Below are positions 34,510-43,833 of a stretch of DNA of 64,000 nucleotides, in pieces. The translations under genes and the position numbers were made by a program. The notes beneath the pieces were generated by a model, which was not told the DNA's origin, ran no database searches, and saw nothing but the letters and a program-made list of their open reading frames with translations. Position 1 is the stretch's first letter. Every line of letters starts with the position of its first letter. This stretch comes from Gloeothece verrucosa PCC 7822 (GTDB lineage Bacteria > Cyanobacteriota > Cyanobacteriia > Cyanobacteriales > Microcystaceae): contig NC_014501.1 in the NCBI RefSeq assembly GCF_000147335.1, positions 5,014,501-5,078,500 on the forward strand, given 5' to 3'.

Positions 34510-36486
34510 CTATCCATTTATAGACAGTTTTATGAATGCTTTGATTGCATAAAAAAAGAAATAAAAGTTAATAAGACAATAGACAGCACCAAGCCATTCT
34601 TGAAGATAAAAAAACCTCAAAAATGCTAGGACTGAATATAGACAAAGTGCATAGTTAATAAATATGAAAAGTCGTGGGGCAGAAGTTCTATATTTTACTT
34701 TAGGTGTTCTTTTGAATGTAGTATGTTTCCCCGTTATAATTTGTTTTACTGATTGAATAAAGCCACCTATGTTAATAGGTATAAGGATTAAATTTAAAGC
34801 AAATACTCTAATAAAATCAGTTTTTTTATAGCCCATATATTCGAGGTCTCGAACATATAAATAGCAGTAGGGAATAAATAGAATAAATGAAGTAGAGAGG
34901 GTAGCTCTTTCCTCTTGATTAAAAGGAAGTAATAATAACAAAAGAATTCCCAAATTAATTGCAGGAGGTGAAATTAAATAATAATTTCTCAGTATTGCTT
35001 CAAAAAATAATTGAGTTTTTTTGGGTTTTTTTATTAGGTATTTAACTAACTTTGGTAAGATAATAATACCTCCATTTGCCCATCTTTGTCTCTGAATGAC
35101 AAGAGAGCCAAAATCATGTGGTGTCGCACTATAAGATAAAATATCAGGATAGTTGTATAGCTTCCATCCTTTATCAATTAGATCTATGGTTGATTCAGTA
35201 TCTTCAATCACCGTTCTATCTTGAATATATACCTTGATATTAAATTCACCCTCCTTTCGAGTAGTCAGAATACTATCCAATGCCGTTTTTCGTACCATTG
35301 CATTTGCCCCAACCCAATAAGTGGCATGATAAAATGTCGAACCTTGATGGATAATATGTTGTATGTCTGTAGTCGCACCTGCTATTCTTTCCAAAATACC
35401 TGGAGGGTTTCGATAAGCACAGTAAGGAGTTTGAGCTACCGCAACTTTTTTATTTTGAGGTTGTTCCAAAAAATATGTCAATAACTGTGTGTAGCTAGGC
35501 AAAATAATACTATCAGCATCTAATATAATAATGTAGTCAGAATCAGGAATTAACAAATTTCCTTGTGGATGATTAATAATCTGTAAACCTTTCTCTGTGT
35601 TAATCTCTTGAAATTTTCCTCCCATTAATGCAATATAGCTATTGATATTCATAGCTTTATTACTTTTGTGCGATAGATTGTTATAAATTTTTCGTTCAAA
35701 GCTTGATAATTTAACATCAAAAATACCAATTAGTTTTTGATAAAGAATCTTGATTGTTATTGGGTTAGTAGAATCCAAGTTTGGGGATTTTTTTAAAGAA
35801 TCAGCAATTTGAATTAGGGATTTATACTGATGGAGAAAAAACTTTTCTATCATCAGTTCTTCTGCGTGATCCTGCGGGTTATATTCTTCGGCTTGTACTT
35901 TAAACCATATAGCTACCTCGATGAATAAATCAGCAACTATTTCTAATTCTTTAATAAGACTAATTTGATTTTCTTCATTTTTTTTAAGAAAATTATTGTA
36001 TTCCCGATTTATTCTTTCAAACATTGGATTTAGTAAATCGTGAATCTCTTGAGTAATATGACGGGTAGATATCAGCAAATTAAGTTCATCGATATTTTGG
36101 GGATTTGAAGGATTATCAATTAATAGCACTACATTTTTATTAGGATATTCCTGTAAAGCAGCAGATAAAAGTGTCTGTTTTATGATTCTTATATCCTCTT
36201 TATAAGAAGGGATTAAATAAGTTATTTGAGGAGCATTACTACAATAGAAAAAGTTACTAAGTTTCTCATTATTTATCTCGGCAAAATTAATTTTTCTCTT
36301 CCAATATCCCAAACGGCATAAAAAATATGATAAAACGCTATAATAAAATAAACACAAATAAAATGTTACCGGAGCAAAAAGGGGTTTTTTAAAAATAGTT
36401 ATTGCCAAGAAGAAGCAAAATACTATGTATAATGTTGTCAAAATAATTGCTACATTAGTATAATATATTTCTTTCTTTTTTTTCAT
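34510..36486 (-). CDS. Processive family-2 glycosyltransferase (cellulose-synthase-like)
   Basis: The enzyme has two N-terminal helices (IILTTLYIVFCFFLAITIFK and YLCLFYYSVLSYFLC), a GT2 domain with LIPSYKEDIR, DAD (323-325, ILDADS), ED (428-429, IEDTESTID) and QRQRW (465-469), and four to five C-terminal helices. The DXD, ED and QXXRW motifs show a processive beta-glycosyltransferase that makes and exports a polysaccharide. A helical insertion (about 150-300, with IADLFIEVAIWF) is unusual between the DXD parts. The gene is visibly more AT-rich than its neighbours. It lies between 28-bp inverted repeats. Confidence 0.88.
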   Translation of the reverse strand: MKKKKEIYYTNVAIILTTLYIVFCFFLAITIFKKPLFAPVTFYLCLFYYSVLSYFLCRLGYWKRKINFAEINNEKLSNFFYCSNAPQITYLIPSYKEDIRIIKQTLLSAALQEYPNKNVVLLIDNPSNPQNIDELNLLISTRHITQEIHDLLNPMFERINREYNNFLKKNEENQISLIKELEIVADLFIEVAIWFKVQAEEYNPQDHAEELMIEKFFLHQYKSLIQIADSLKKSPNLDSTNPITIKILYQKLIGIFDVKLSSFERKIYNNLSHKSNKAMNINSYIALMGGKFQEINTEKGLQIINHPQGNLLIPDSDYIIILDADSIILPSYTQLLTYFLEQPQNKKVAVAQTPYCAYRNPPGILERIAGATTDIQHIIHQGSTFYHATYWVGANAMVRKTALDSILTTRKEGEFNIKVYIQDRTVIEDTESTIDLIDKGWKLYNYPDILSYSATPHDFGSLVIQRQRWANGGIIILPKLVKYLIKKPKKTQLFFEAILRNYYLISPPAINLGILLLLLLPFNQEERATLSTSFILFIPYCYLYVRDLEYMGYKKTDFIRVFALNLILIPINIGGFIQSVKQIITGKHTTFKRTPKVKYRTSAPRLFIFINYALCLYSVLAFLRFFYLQEWLGAVYCLINFYFFFYAIKAFIKLSING

Positions 36487-36653
36487 GCAAAATTATCCTA
36501 CTTATAATCTATAGGTTTATTAGAAAAGCTTCTAAACGACATAATAAAGCCAAATTTTCAGCAGTATTATCTTAAGGACAAGTGCCTGTTAGTTGTCCGT
36601 TTCCCATTGAACAGGGGATGTTACCCGTCGCCTGACAGTTCGTTCTTGGTACT

Positions 36654-37082
36654 TTAGTTACCAGTAATATTAATTTGAAGGCGGTAGTTAGCAACCTCAT
36701 TTCGACGCGCAGCATTCCGCACTAGAAAAACTTGGATTAAATAATCACCTGTGGCGGGAAGTTTACCTTCATAAGCGTTGTCGTTATTCTCCCCAATAAC
36801 CAGTGCCGCATCCTTGCCCGGAACTTTGCCGGGGGCGAAAATATTAAAAGAATTGCCACCGTTATCGCTGTTTAAGCCAACCGATAGGGTTTGTCCGGCA
36901 TTAGCTCTAATTAAGTAATGAACAGTCTGTTCACCCTTAATTTTGCCTTGAAGGGTTGTGCCCGATTTTCCGGATTGAAATTGTACTCGTTGCTGGCGAA
37001 CCTGACTTAAGACAGGGATAGTAATCATCACAGGGAAAGTTACTAGAGTAGCTAGTAATAAAGCTGAAAAGATTTTACGCAT
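36654..37082 (-). CDS. Exported pre-peptidase C-terminal-like protein (142 aa)
   Basis: A signal peptide (IFSALLLATLVTFPVMITIP) precedes a single PPC-like beta-sandwich (SGTTLQGKIKGEQTVHYLI, NAGQTLSVGLNSDNGGNSF, GDYLIQVFLVRNAARR, YRLQINITG). Such proteins resemble the PliG/PPC group of carbohydrate- or protein-binding domains. No catalytic residues. Function unknown. Confidence 0.65.
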   Translation of the reverse strand: MRKIFSALLLATLVTFPVMITIPVLSQVRQQRVQFQSGKSGTTLQGKIKGEQTVHYLIRANAGQTLSVGLNSDNGGNSFNIFAPGKVPGKDAALVIGENNDNAYEGKLPATGDYLIQVFLVRNAARRNEVANYRLQINITGN

Positions 37083-37222
37083 TTTTAAGGTTTTCTTCCA
37101 ATGGTTTAGGATGGAGATGAACGGGCGCTCGCTTTTTAAAAAAAAATCAACAAAGCTCTCTTGTTTGCATCAGTTTTGTAGGGCTAACTTGGCAACGAAC
37201 TTGTACCAATCACCCAAAATGC

Positions 37223-37585
37223 CTAGAGACTTCCTTCATCGGCCATAGAAAAGATGTAGTTATAAAGTTCAGTTCCCGTTTTTTTGTTGATCACCACAAG
37301 TCGACTTGTCCCACGATCATACATGACACGAACTTGTCTATCTTCAGCAATAAACATATTACCGGATGTTCTGCGAAGAGTCCCTCGAAAAGTAAATTCG
37401 CCTTCTTTAATTTGAACCGCAATTTGATTATTATTTCTGGGTGTCATGTAAGTTACGGGAGTGGGAGAGTTAGCTATTATCCTAGAAAACGGCTCGAGGT
37501 TTTGAGCTTTTAGGGGTAAAAATGTTCCCACTGTAGCACTTAAGCTTAATGAAGCAATAATTAAAGATAAACGTTGAAATAACAT
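37223..37585 (-). CDS. Small secreted hypothetical protein
   Basis: The start is set by the ribosome site GGAGGAA just before ATG 37585; the frame is open further upstream but lacks such a site. A signal peptide (RLSLIIASLSLSATVGTFLP) is followed by a beta-rich domain (GEFTFRGTLRRTSGNMFIAE, RLVVINKKTG). No family recognised. Downstream, 37083-37222, is non-coding. Confidence 0.65.
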   Translation of the reverse strand: MLFQRLSLIIASLSLSATVGTFLPLKAQNLEPFSRIIANSPTPVTYMTPRNNNQIAVQIKEGEFTFRGTLRRTSGNMFIAEDRQVRVMYDRGTSRLVVINKKTGTELYNYIFSMADEGSL

Positions 37586-37957
37586 AGGAAATTCCTCCTC
37601 ATAATAATTGAACCCTAGGTTGAGTGACAAGGCTCTATGAAAAGAACAAGTTAAATATCATTGTTTTTTCTGGCCAACAACACATAGGGCTGACATCAGA
37701 CTTGCTCGTGGTTGCAAGTTTTGTCCTTAACGCTCATAAAAATCAGTCTTAAGATAGTTGTCAAATCTTAATTTATTATTACTGCCTCCGTCAAGTCTGT
37801 TTTCCGGATTCTCCCGATCAGGTGTCAAGACAGTTATACAAGAGACTGGAGAGAAAAATTTTGGTCGTTTACTTACAGATTAACTATAATCAGCAAAAGA
37901 GGGTGAAAAACGCTATAAGCTGATCCTAAATCGATAATTACTCCAAGTAGTCATAAA
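37586..37957. other. Divergent intergenic region with the right 28-bp inverted repeat
   Basis: 372 bp without a gene between a small secreted-protein gene and plsC-type gene. It holds the second copy of the inverted repeat (37867-37894). Nothing else is recognised. Confidence 0.5.
37867..37894. repeat. Right copy of a 28-bp inverted repeat
   Basis: It is the inverted partner of 34455-34482 with 27 of 28 matching positions. It lies 63 bp upstream of the acyltransferase start codon. Confidence 0.7.
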
Positions 37958-38920
37958 ATGACCTCTAACTCTCCTGAAGCCCATAGCCTTCTTCCCAACT
38001 TACCGCCTCTGACATCCGCCACGATACAACGGGCGCAAGAAGGGCTGGCTGCCGCTTGTGATCGCGCAGTCAACGAAGCCATTAAACAAGCCCTAAAAGA
38101 AATTAATCTGATCAGCGAAGGAGAAAAAGATCGTCGTGCTAGTGGAAGACTGCGAGGCTTCGTGATGCGATGGCTGATTCAGGCTCTATTCCGTGTAAAA
38201 ATCGAATATGCTGAAAGAATTCCGCAAAGCGCAGCGATTTTAGCCCCTAATCACCTCAATCACATCGATCCCTTTTTGCTCTTATCAGAACTTCCCCATC
38301 AACCTTATTACTATATTTTAGGAGATGCCCGTACCCTTTATAACCAGTGGTGGAAGCGGAGAATACTGCGGTTTGCCGGGGGCGTTATTCCTTTATTACG
38401 GCGTTGGGGAGAAGAATTTGCCGTTATTGAGGCAGCAAAGACTGGGGTGCCGAACGAGTTCGGCACTCAAGGTTCAGAATTAACTCAATTAGCCAAAGCC
38501 ATCGAAGAAAACATCCCCACTGGTGGAGATGTTCAAACACTCAGACAGATTGATCGTTCAGTGCAAGCAATTTTAGCGCGTGGAGATGGAATTATTTTAT
38601 TTCCTGAAGGGCGCTTAGGAACCACCGAAGGAGAGTTACAACCACTTAAAAAAGGAGTCGCTCTTTATGCTTTACGCTCAGGTGTTCCTATTGTTCCCAT
38701 AGCCTTAATTGGCACAAAAAATTTATATCTCTGGAAAACCTTAACCCTTCGTTGTGGTCATCCGTTAGTATTTCCCCAGGTAAAACACCCGAAACGACAA
38801 GAAGTAGAAGAAGTCTTAGAAAAATTAGAGGAGGCACTCAAGGAACTTTTGCCCCTAAATTATCAAGAACCTGAGCAAATTAAATTATTCAGTCATTTTT
38901 TGAATCAGATGTTTTATTAA
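37958..38920 (+). CDS. 1-Acylglycerol-3-phosphate acyltransferase-like protein (PlsC family)
   Basis: The PlsC fold motifs are NHLNHIDPF (the H-x4-D box), FPEGRLGTTEG (acyl/phosphate pocket), and IVPIALIG. It probably transfers an acyl group to lysophosphatidic acid in glycerolipid synthesis. A 60-residue N-terminal region (SATIQRAQEGLAAACDRAVN) and the insertion between the boxes (VPNEFGTQGSELTQLAKAIE) are not typical of minimal PlsC, so another acyl acceptor is possible. Confidence 0.82.
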   Translation: MTSNSPEAHSLLPNLPPLTSATIQRAQEGLAAACDRAVNEAIKQALKEINLISEGEKDRRASGRLRGFVMRWLIQALFRVKIEYAERIPQSAAILAPNHLNHIDPFLLLSELPHQPYYYILGDARTLYNQWWKRRILRFAGGVIPLLRRWGEEFAVIEAAKTGVPNEFGTQGSELTQLAKAIEENIPTGGDVQTLRQIDRSVQAILARGDGIILFPEGRLGTTEGELQPLKKGVALYALRSGVPIVPIALIGTKNLYLWKTLTLRCGHPLVFPQVKHPKRQEVEEVLEKLEEALKELLPLNYQEPEQIKLFSHFLNQMFY

Positions 38921-39008
38921 GGGCGAGCAAGCTAGAATATTGATACTCCCTCAAAATATAAGCTCTTACAACAGATCTGCTCATTTGTTATCTTAAATCT
39001 CTAACTCA

Positions 39009-41726
39009 ATGAGGAAAATTTTTGGGGGATTCTCCTTTAATCTTTCCAGTAGCTTCTCTTTGAGAACCATACTGGTGATGTCAGCCATTGTGCCAATTTT
39101 TACAGCAGTTAGTTTAGTTGCTTATTTCTCATATAAAAATACTCAACAAGTGATCGATAAATTAGCTGATCAGTTAATGAGTGAGGTAGATAATCGAGTT
39201 CATCAGTACCTAGAGACTTATCTAGCAACACCTCACCGGCTCAACCTTAGCAATGCTAATGCGGTGGCTCTTGGACAGTTAAATCTCCTTGAGCTAAAAG
39301 AGGTAGAACGTTTTCTCTATTGGCAGAGTCTCAATTATCCCTATCTCCCCGATATTATGTTTGCTAATGAACGAGGGGATTTCAGAATTGCTGATTATAT
39401 TAAGGGTAAACGGTCAATCTGGGCGGCAGATTATCCCAATATTGACAAAATTAATCAGTATGCCATCGATAGCACAGGGCAACGGATTCATTGGCAGCAA
39501 ACTCTGCCTATGCCTGATGGGGACATCAGAAAACGCCCTTGGTATCAATTGGCTAAACGGACTCAAGCCGCACGATGGAGTACAATCTTTACCTTGGGTG
39601 ACGATACAGATTTAACCATTAATGCTAGTCTTCCCATTTATGAGCCAAAGACAAAGCGGCTGAGGGGGGTTTTTGGAGTTCATATTTATTTGAGTCGAAT
39701 TAATCAATTTCTCCAGCAAATTCAAGTCGCTCAGTCAGGGGTAGTATTCATCATAGAACCCAATGGCTTACTCGTTGCTAGTTCAACCAAGGAACTCCCC
39801 TACCTTAAAACCAATCACAATACTTTTAAAAGACTATCAGCTATCGACAGCAAATATCCCACTATTCAGGTGGCGAGCCGCTCAATAATTTCAACATTTA
39901 AGAGCTTTAGTCAGATAAATCGTCATGAACATCTGAAATTTACTCAATCAGGGAAACAGTATTTTCTTCATATATCCCCATTTAAAGATCAATATGGATT
40001 GAACTGGCTGGTTGTAACAGTAATCCCAGAATCGGATTTTAGCGAACAGGCTTATAAGATTTATACCCGTCATATCATCATTTTATCTGGGATAGTGCTG
40101 TTAGGGGCCATTGGACTAGCCACTGTGACCGCTCGAGCTAGTACCCGCTCTCTGTTGCGGCTGAACACTCTCATTAAAAATCTGGCTAAAAATAACTTTG
40201 AGCTAGTTAAGACGATCAGCAATATTACCGAAGTCAAGGAACTTACAGAATCCTTCAATCAGATGGCCCAACAATTGCAACAGTCTTATGAAACAATGCG
40301 CTCACTTAATCAAGAATTAGCGGACAAGGAAGCTTATGTCACTAACTTATTAGAAATGTTGCCCATTGGGGTTGCTCTGCATGATCAAAATGGGACTGTT
40401 ACTTACTTGAATCAAGTTGCCAAGCAATTACTTAAAATAGAGAGTATCCCCTTGGCAACTCGAGAAGAACTCAGCAATGTTTATAACGTGTATCAAGTAG
40501 GCACAAACGAACTCTATCCCCCAGAAAATATACCAGCATTGCGGGCATTAGAGGGAGAAACGGTCTTGTTAGAAAATTTGGAAATTCATTTGCCTCACGC
40601 AGAGATAATTATTTTAGAAGTCAATGCTACACCGGTTTTTAACCAGCAGGGCGAGATTATTTCATCCATCGTGGCTTTTCAAGATATTACCCTTCGTCAG
40701 CAGGCAGAGCAACTTTTATCGCGCTACAATCGAGAACTAGAAGCAGAAGTTCAGCAGCGCACTCTAGCCTTAGAAAAAGAAATTCAAGAACGTCAGAAAA
40801 CCGAAGCCGCCTTACGAGAGAGTGAAACCCGCTTTAGAGAAGCTTTTGCCACTGCCGCCGTTGGGATGGCAATTGTTTCTCTAGAAGGCAAATTTATCCA
40901 AGTCAATGCTTCTCTGTGTGAAATGTTTGGTTATGAGGAAATGGCACTGCTGAAGTTGAGCGTAGAGGAGGTTACCTATCCAGAAGACCTAGAACTTGAC
41001 CTTGAACTGGTTAGGCAGATTATTATCGGTAAAATAGCCCATTATCACTTAGAAAAGCGATACATTCACCGAAATGGGCATTTAATTTGGGGACTTTTGA
41101 GTGTAGCACTGATACGAAACCCTGATCAACAGCCGCTTTATGTCATCGCGCAAGTTCAAAACATCACCGCACAAAAAGAGGCAGAAGCGGCTTTACTAGA
41201 GGCAAATCGAGAACTAGAACATCTGATTCGCATTGATCCACTGACTCAAGTCCCCAATCGTCGTTATTTTGATGAATATTTCCAGCAAGAATGGCAACGA
41301 GGAATAAGGGAAGAACAACCCTTATCGCTGATTTTATTAGATGTGGATTATTTTAAACGCTACAATGATTATTATGGACATCCAGCCGGTGATCGCTGTT
41401 TAGCCGCCGTAGCGCAAGCAGTCAAACAAAGCTTAAAGCGTCCTGCCGACCAAGTAGCTCGTTATGGGGGCGAAGAATTTGCCGTTATACTGCCGCATAC
41501 AGCCCTTGAGGGTGGAATGATCATGGCTAAACAGATTCAGGACTCTCTGCAACAGTTTAGTCTGCCGCACAAACGGTCACCCATCAGCAATTGTGTCACT
41601 GTCAGCTTAGGAATTTCCTGTATTATTCCTAGTAGTTTTATGTCTAGTGAGCGGCTAATTATTCAGGCCGATCAGGCCCTATATCAAGCCAAACAGCAAG
41701 GAAGAAATCGATATGCTATTTATTAG
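39009..41726 (+). CDS. Membrane diguanylate cyclase with Cache, HAMP and PAS domains
   Basis: The 905-residue protein makes cyclic di-GMP. It has an N-terminal helix (about 23-43), a periplasmic double-Cache sensor (to about 350), a second helix, HAMP, two PAS domains with a coiled coil between them (EAEVQQRTLALEKEIQERQK), and a GGDEF domain. The active site is GGEEF (820-824). The allosteric I-site RPAD (811-814) lies exactly five residues upstream and looks intact, so product inhibition is likely. No EAL domain. It overlaps the convergent DUF2358 gene by 11 bp at the 3' end. Confidence 0.92.
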   Translation: MRKIFGGFSFNLSSSFSLRTILVMSAIVPIFTAVSLVAYFSYKNTQQVIDKLADQLMSEVDNRVHQYLETYLATPHRLNLSNANAVALGQLNLLELKEVERFLYWQSLNYPYLPDIMFANERGDFRIADYIKGKRSIWAADYPNIDKINQYAIDSTGQRIHWQQTLPMPDGDIRKRPWYQLAKRTQAARWSTIFTLGDDTDLTINASLPIYEPKTKRLRGVFGVHIYLSRINQFLQQIQVAQSGVVFIIEPNGLLVASSTKELPYLKTNHNTFKRLSAIDSKYPTIQVASRSIISTFKSFSQINRHEHLKFTQSGKQYFLHISPFKDQYGLNWLVVTVIPESDFSEQAYKIYTRHIIILSGIVLLGAIGLATVTARASTRSLLRLNTLIKNLAKNNFELVKTISNITEVKELTESFNQMAQQLQQSYETMRSLNQELADKEAYVTNLLEMLPIGVALHDQNGTVTYLNQVAKQLLKIESIPLATREELSNVYNVYQVGTNELYPPENIPALRALEGETVLLENLEIHLPHAEIIILEVNATPVFNQQGEIISSIVAFQDITLRQQAEQLLSRYNRELEAEVQQRTLALEKEIQERQKTEAALRESETRFREAFATAAVGMAIVSLEGKFIQVNASLCEMFGYEEMALLKLSVEEVTYPEDLELDLELVRQIIIGKIAHYHLEKRYIHRNGHLIWGLLSVALIRNPDQQPLYVIAQVQNITAQKEAEAALLEANRELEHLIRIDPLTQVPNRRYFDEYFQQEWQRGIREEQPLSLILLDVDYFKRYNDYYGHPAGDRCLAAVAQAVKQSLKRPADQVARYGGEEFAVILPHTALEGGMIMAKQIQDSLQQFSLPHKRSPISNCVTVSLGISCIIPSSFMSSERLIIQADQALYQAKQQGRNRYAIY

Positions 41727-42168
41727 GGGTTAGGCTGCTTTCACCTGAACGGAAAAATTGCTGTAAAATCTCACCGGGTTGGCGGTCCCAAGTATCAATA
41801 TGCTCATAGATTAAACCCTCTGAATTGAGCTTGTAAGTGGAAAACCCCTTAAAAAAAATATAAGCTTTCCAAGGTACAAGTAAAGTCCCTCGTACCGTCC
41901 AATCTGCCCTAATTATATCTGGCTCAATCTCCTTAACTTCATGAAGATCAAAGAAAATTTCCCTAAAAAATAGCTGTCCATGAAACCGCAATGTCCAATA
42001 AATAATGCGATAGTTTAATTTACCTTTAAAAGTATTAACTGGGTCTTTAAAATAGATATCTTGAGTATAGATATCATAAGATATATCTTTTTCAAATAAG
42101 GTTGGTAAATCGGCTTTCAGGGTATCAATAACCTGATTAATTTTGTTTTTTAAGCGGCTGCTTGTCAT
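41716..42168 (-). CDS. DUF2358 family protein
   Basis: The 150-residue protein is soluble and has a SnoaL-like pattern: DISYDIYTQDIYFKDPVN, VRGTLLVPWKAYIFFKG, DTWDRQPGEILQQFF. It fits DUF2358, a family of cyanobacteria and plastids of unknown function. It lies 28 bp downstream of a peroxiredoxin-like gene and is probably co-transcribed. Its 3' end overlaps the diguanylate cyclase gene. Confidence 0.85.
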   Translation of the reverse strand: MTSSRLKNKINQVIDTLKADLPTLFEKDISYDIYTQDIYFKDPVNTFKGKLNYRIIYWTLRFHGQLFFREIFFDLHEVKEIEPDIIRADWTVRGTLLVPWKAYIFFKGFSTYKLNSEGLIYEHIDTWDRQPGEILQQFFRSGESSLTPNK

Positions 42169-42195
42169 CTTGTCAGTACCATCTACTTAAAATTG

Positions 42196-42738
42196 TTAAC
42201 TGTTATGTGTTAAGGGTTTTAATTGTGTCAAAATCTGATCGGTGGAAGCATTACCATCAATAAAAGAAAATAGATGGCGGTAGGTAATACGGCCTTCCTG
42301 ATTAATAATAAACTGAGCCGGTAGGGGAGCGCCTAAAGCTTGTCCTGCGCCATAAAGACGAAAGGTTTTACACTCTGGATCGAAGAGAAAAGGATAAGGG
42401 AGATTTAACTCAGTAACAATTTCTTGACTTTGTATCGAATCTGTGCTACTAATCATAAGCAGTTCTGCCCCTTGATCACGGATGTCTTGATAACGGTCTT
42501 TCAGTTCCTTAATGTGAGGATAACAATAAGGGCAAAACAGTTTTTCGGTAAAAATGCGGGTAAAAGCTAGTATGACGGGTTGTTTTCCCCGATAGTCTGA
42601 TAATTTTAGGGTTTTACCTCCTATTTGGGGCAGGCTAAAATCGGGTGCCAAATCACCTACAGATGGTACAGTAAACCCCGGCAGAGGAATGAAGTTTTTA
42701 GCAAATCGCTGGTTGAACAGTCCTGTATTAGAGGTCAT
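42196..42738 (-). CDS. Peroxiredoxin-like (AhpC/TSA, PRX-like) protein
   Basis: The thioredoxin-fold motif is FCPYCYPHI with C69 and C72, so the peroxidatic cysteine site has a CXXC form. AFTRIFTEKLF and the earlier VGDLAPDFSLP belong to the AhpC/TSA family; ADFSLPQ-type entry is clear. It probably reduces peroxides with thioredoxin. It precedes the DUF2358 gene in a likely operon. Confidence 0.85.
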   Translation of the reverse strand: MTSNTGLFNQRFAKNFIPLPGFTVPSVGDLAPDFSLPQIGGKTLKLSDYRGKQPVILAFTRIFTEKLFCPYCYPHIKELKDRYQDIRDQGAELLMISSTDSIQSQEIVTELNLPYPFLFDPECKTFRLYGAGQALGAPLPAQFIINQEGRITYRHLFSFIDGNASTDQILTQLKPLTHNS

Positions 42739-42895
42739 AACAAGTGGTTAAGTATTTTGTTATTTAATGTAACACAGTTAGAATGAGGACTTCTGACTGA
42801 GCATCAGCCGCTTATTCTGTGCCGCCCAAATCCAACAGTTAATTATGTAAACTTTGTTATTATATATTTCAAGAAAAACAATAAGAAAAAATAAA

Positions 42896-43555
42896 ATGCA
42901 AGATTTAAATCAAGATCAGCCGGGGCAAGATTCGCTTATTAAAAGCTTTTTAAGAATGGTTCACTCAGCCGATGGAGATTTTGAGGCTATTAGGGAACTT
43001 ACCGAAGCCGCTAGTGATGAAAAAAGCTTAGACTTGATGATAGAATTTCTAGAGCGGCATCCCCAAGCAAAAAAAGCTTTTGAACAACAGATTTGTTTAG
43101 GTGAAGTCAATTTACAAGCCTTACATCTATTACCGAAAAATACTTTAGGATATTGTTATGCCGATAATTTAATCACCAATGGATTCAGTCCTCTGAAAGC
43201 AGACGAACCTAAGAACAAATATCAGTATTTATTGGCTCATATTATAGAAACGCATGATATTTGGCACATCATTACAGGGTGTAATACAAATATCCTAGGA
43301 GAATTACAACTAGAATCTTTTTATGTAGGACAGCTTTATGCAACCCGTTTTTGGTTAGCGTTAGTCGCCAAAAATTTACTGAAAGTAGTTATCGATGATA
43401 TCGAAAAATCTACTCAGTATATGGACGCAATTACCCGAGGATGGATCATGGCAAAACAGGCAGAACCGTTATTTGGAATTCAATGGAATCTTTTTTGGGA
43501 AACACCGCTAGATGAGGTGCGGCGTTCTTTCAATATTATTCTGCCTGATAGTTGA
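42896..43555 (+). CDS. COQ4-like protein
   Basis: The zinc-binding signature HDIWH with a distant glutamate (H120, D121, H124 and E136, spacing H-x11-E) is the COQ4 motif. The frame also has YLLAHIIETHDIW, GELQLESFYVGQLYATRFW and RGWIMAKQAEPLFGIQW. In eukaryotes COQ4 supports ubiquinone assembly; cyanobacteria lack ubiquinone, so its substrate here is unknown and could be another quinone or isoprenoid. ATG 42896 is preferred to the TTG 42854. Confidence 0.82.
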   Translation: MQDLNQDQPGQDSLIKSFLRMVHSADGDFEAIRELTEAASDEKSLDLMIEFLERHPQAKKAFEQQICLGEVNLQALHLLPKNTLGYCYADNLITNGFSPLKADEPKNKYQYLLAHIIETHDIWHIITGCNTNILGELQLESFYVGQLYATRFWLALVAKNLLKVVIDDIEKSTQYMDAITRGWIMAKQAEPLFGIQWNLFWETPLDEVRRSFNIILPDS

Positions 43556-43586
43556 TTAATTGTCCGCACCCTTAACACAGATAGTT

Positions 43587-43738
43587 TTAGTCTGGGGTTT
43601 GAATAATCGAAGTACGAATCCATATTTCAGTGCTACCCGTAAGACTTCCAAAGCGAAAAGGTGCTACAGTTCTACTAATCACCGTTGTATCCGGAACCGG
43701 TAAATCGAGAAGAGAGGCAATTAATAAACCATTAGCTT
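43587..43738 (-). pseudogene. C-terminal remnant of an unknown protein, cut at an insertion-element end
   Basis: On the minus strand about 50 codons read as a plausible protein tail (ANGLLIASLLDLPVPDTT, ISRTVAPFRFGSLTGSTE, IWIRTSIIQTPD) and end at TAA 43587-43589. Upstream of the tail the sequence turns into the repeat end TAAGTACCTGGACA (43739-43752), so the 5' part of the gene has been lost. No family recognised. Confidence 0.5.
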
Positions 43739-43773
43739 TAAGTACCTGGACAAAATTAAAGTTAACTGCGAGT
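43739..43773. repeat. IS-end-like repeat TAAGTACCTGGACA...
   Basis: Over 34 bases this matches 61611-61644 at 32 positions and shares its first 14 bases with the ends of the MITE-like element at 4752-4868. It is a repeated insertion-element end. No transposase lies beside it. Confidence 0.65.
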
Positions 43774-43833
43774 TTGGGGAACTTTATAACTATAGGGTCT
43801 GAAATATATTAACGCGCGAGTTGTGTTGACTTC

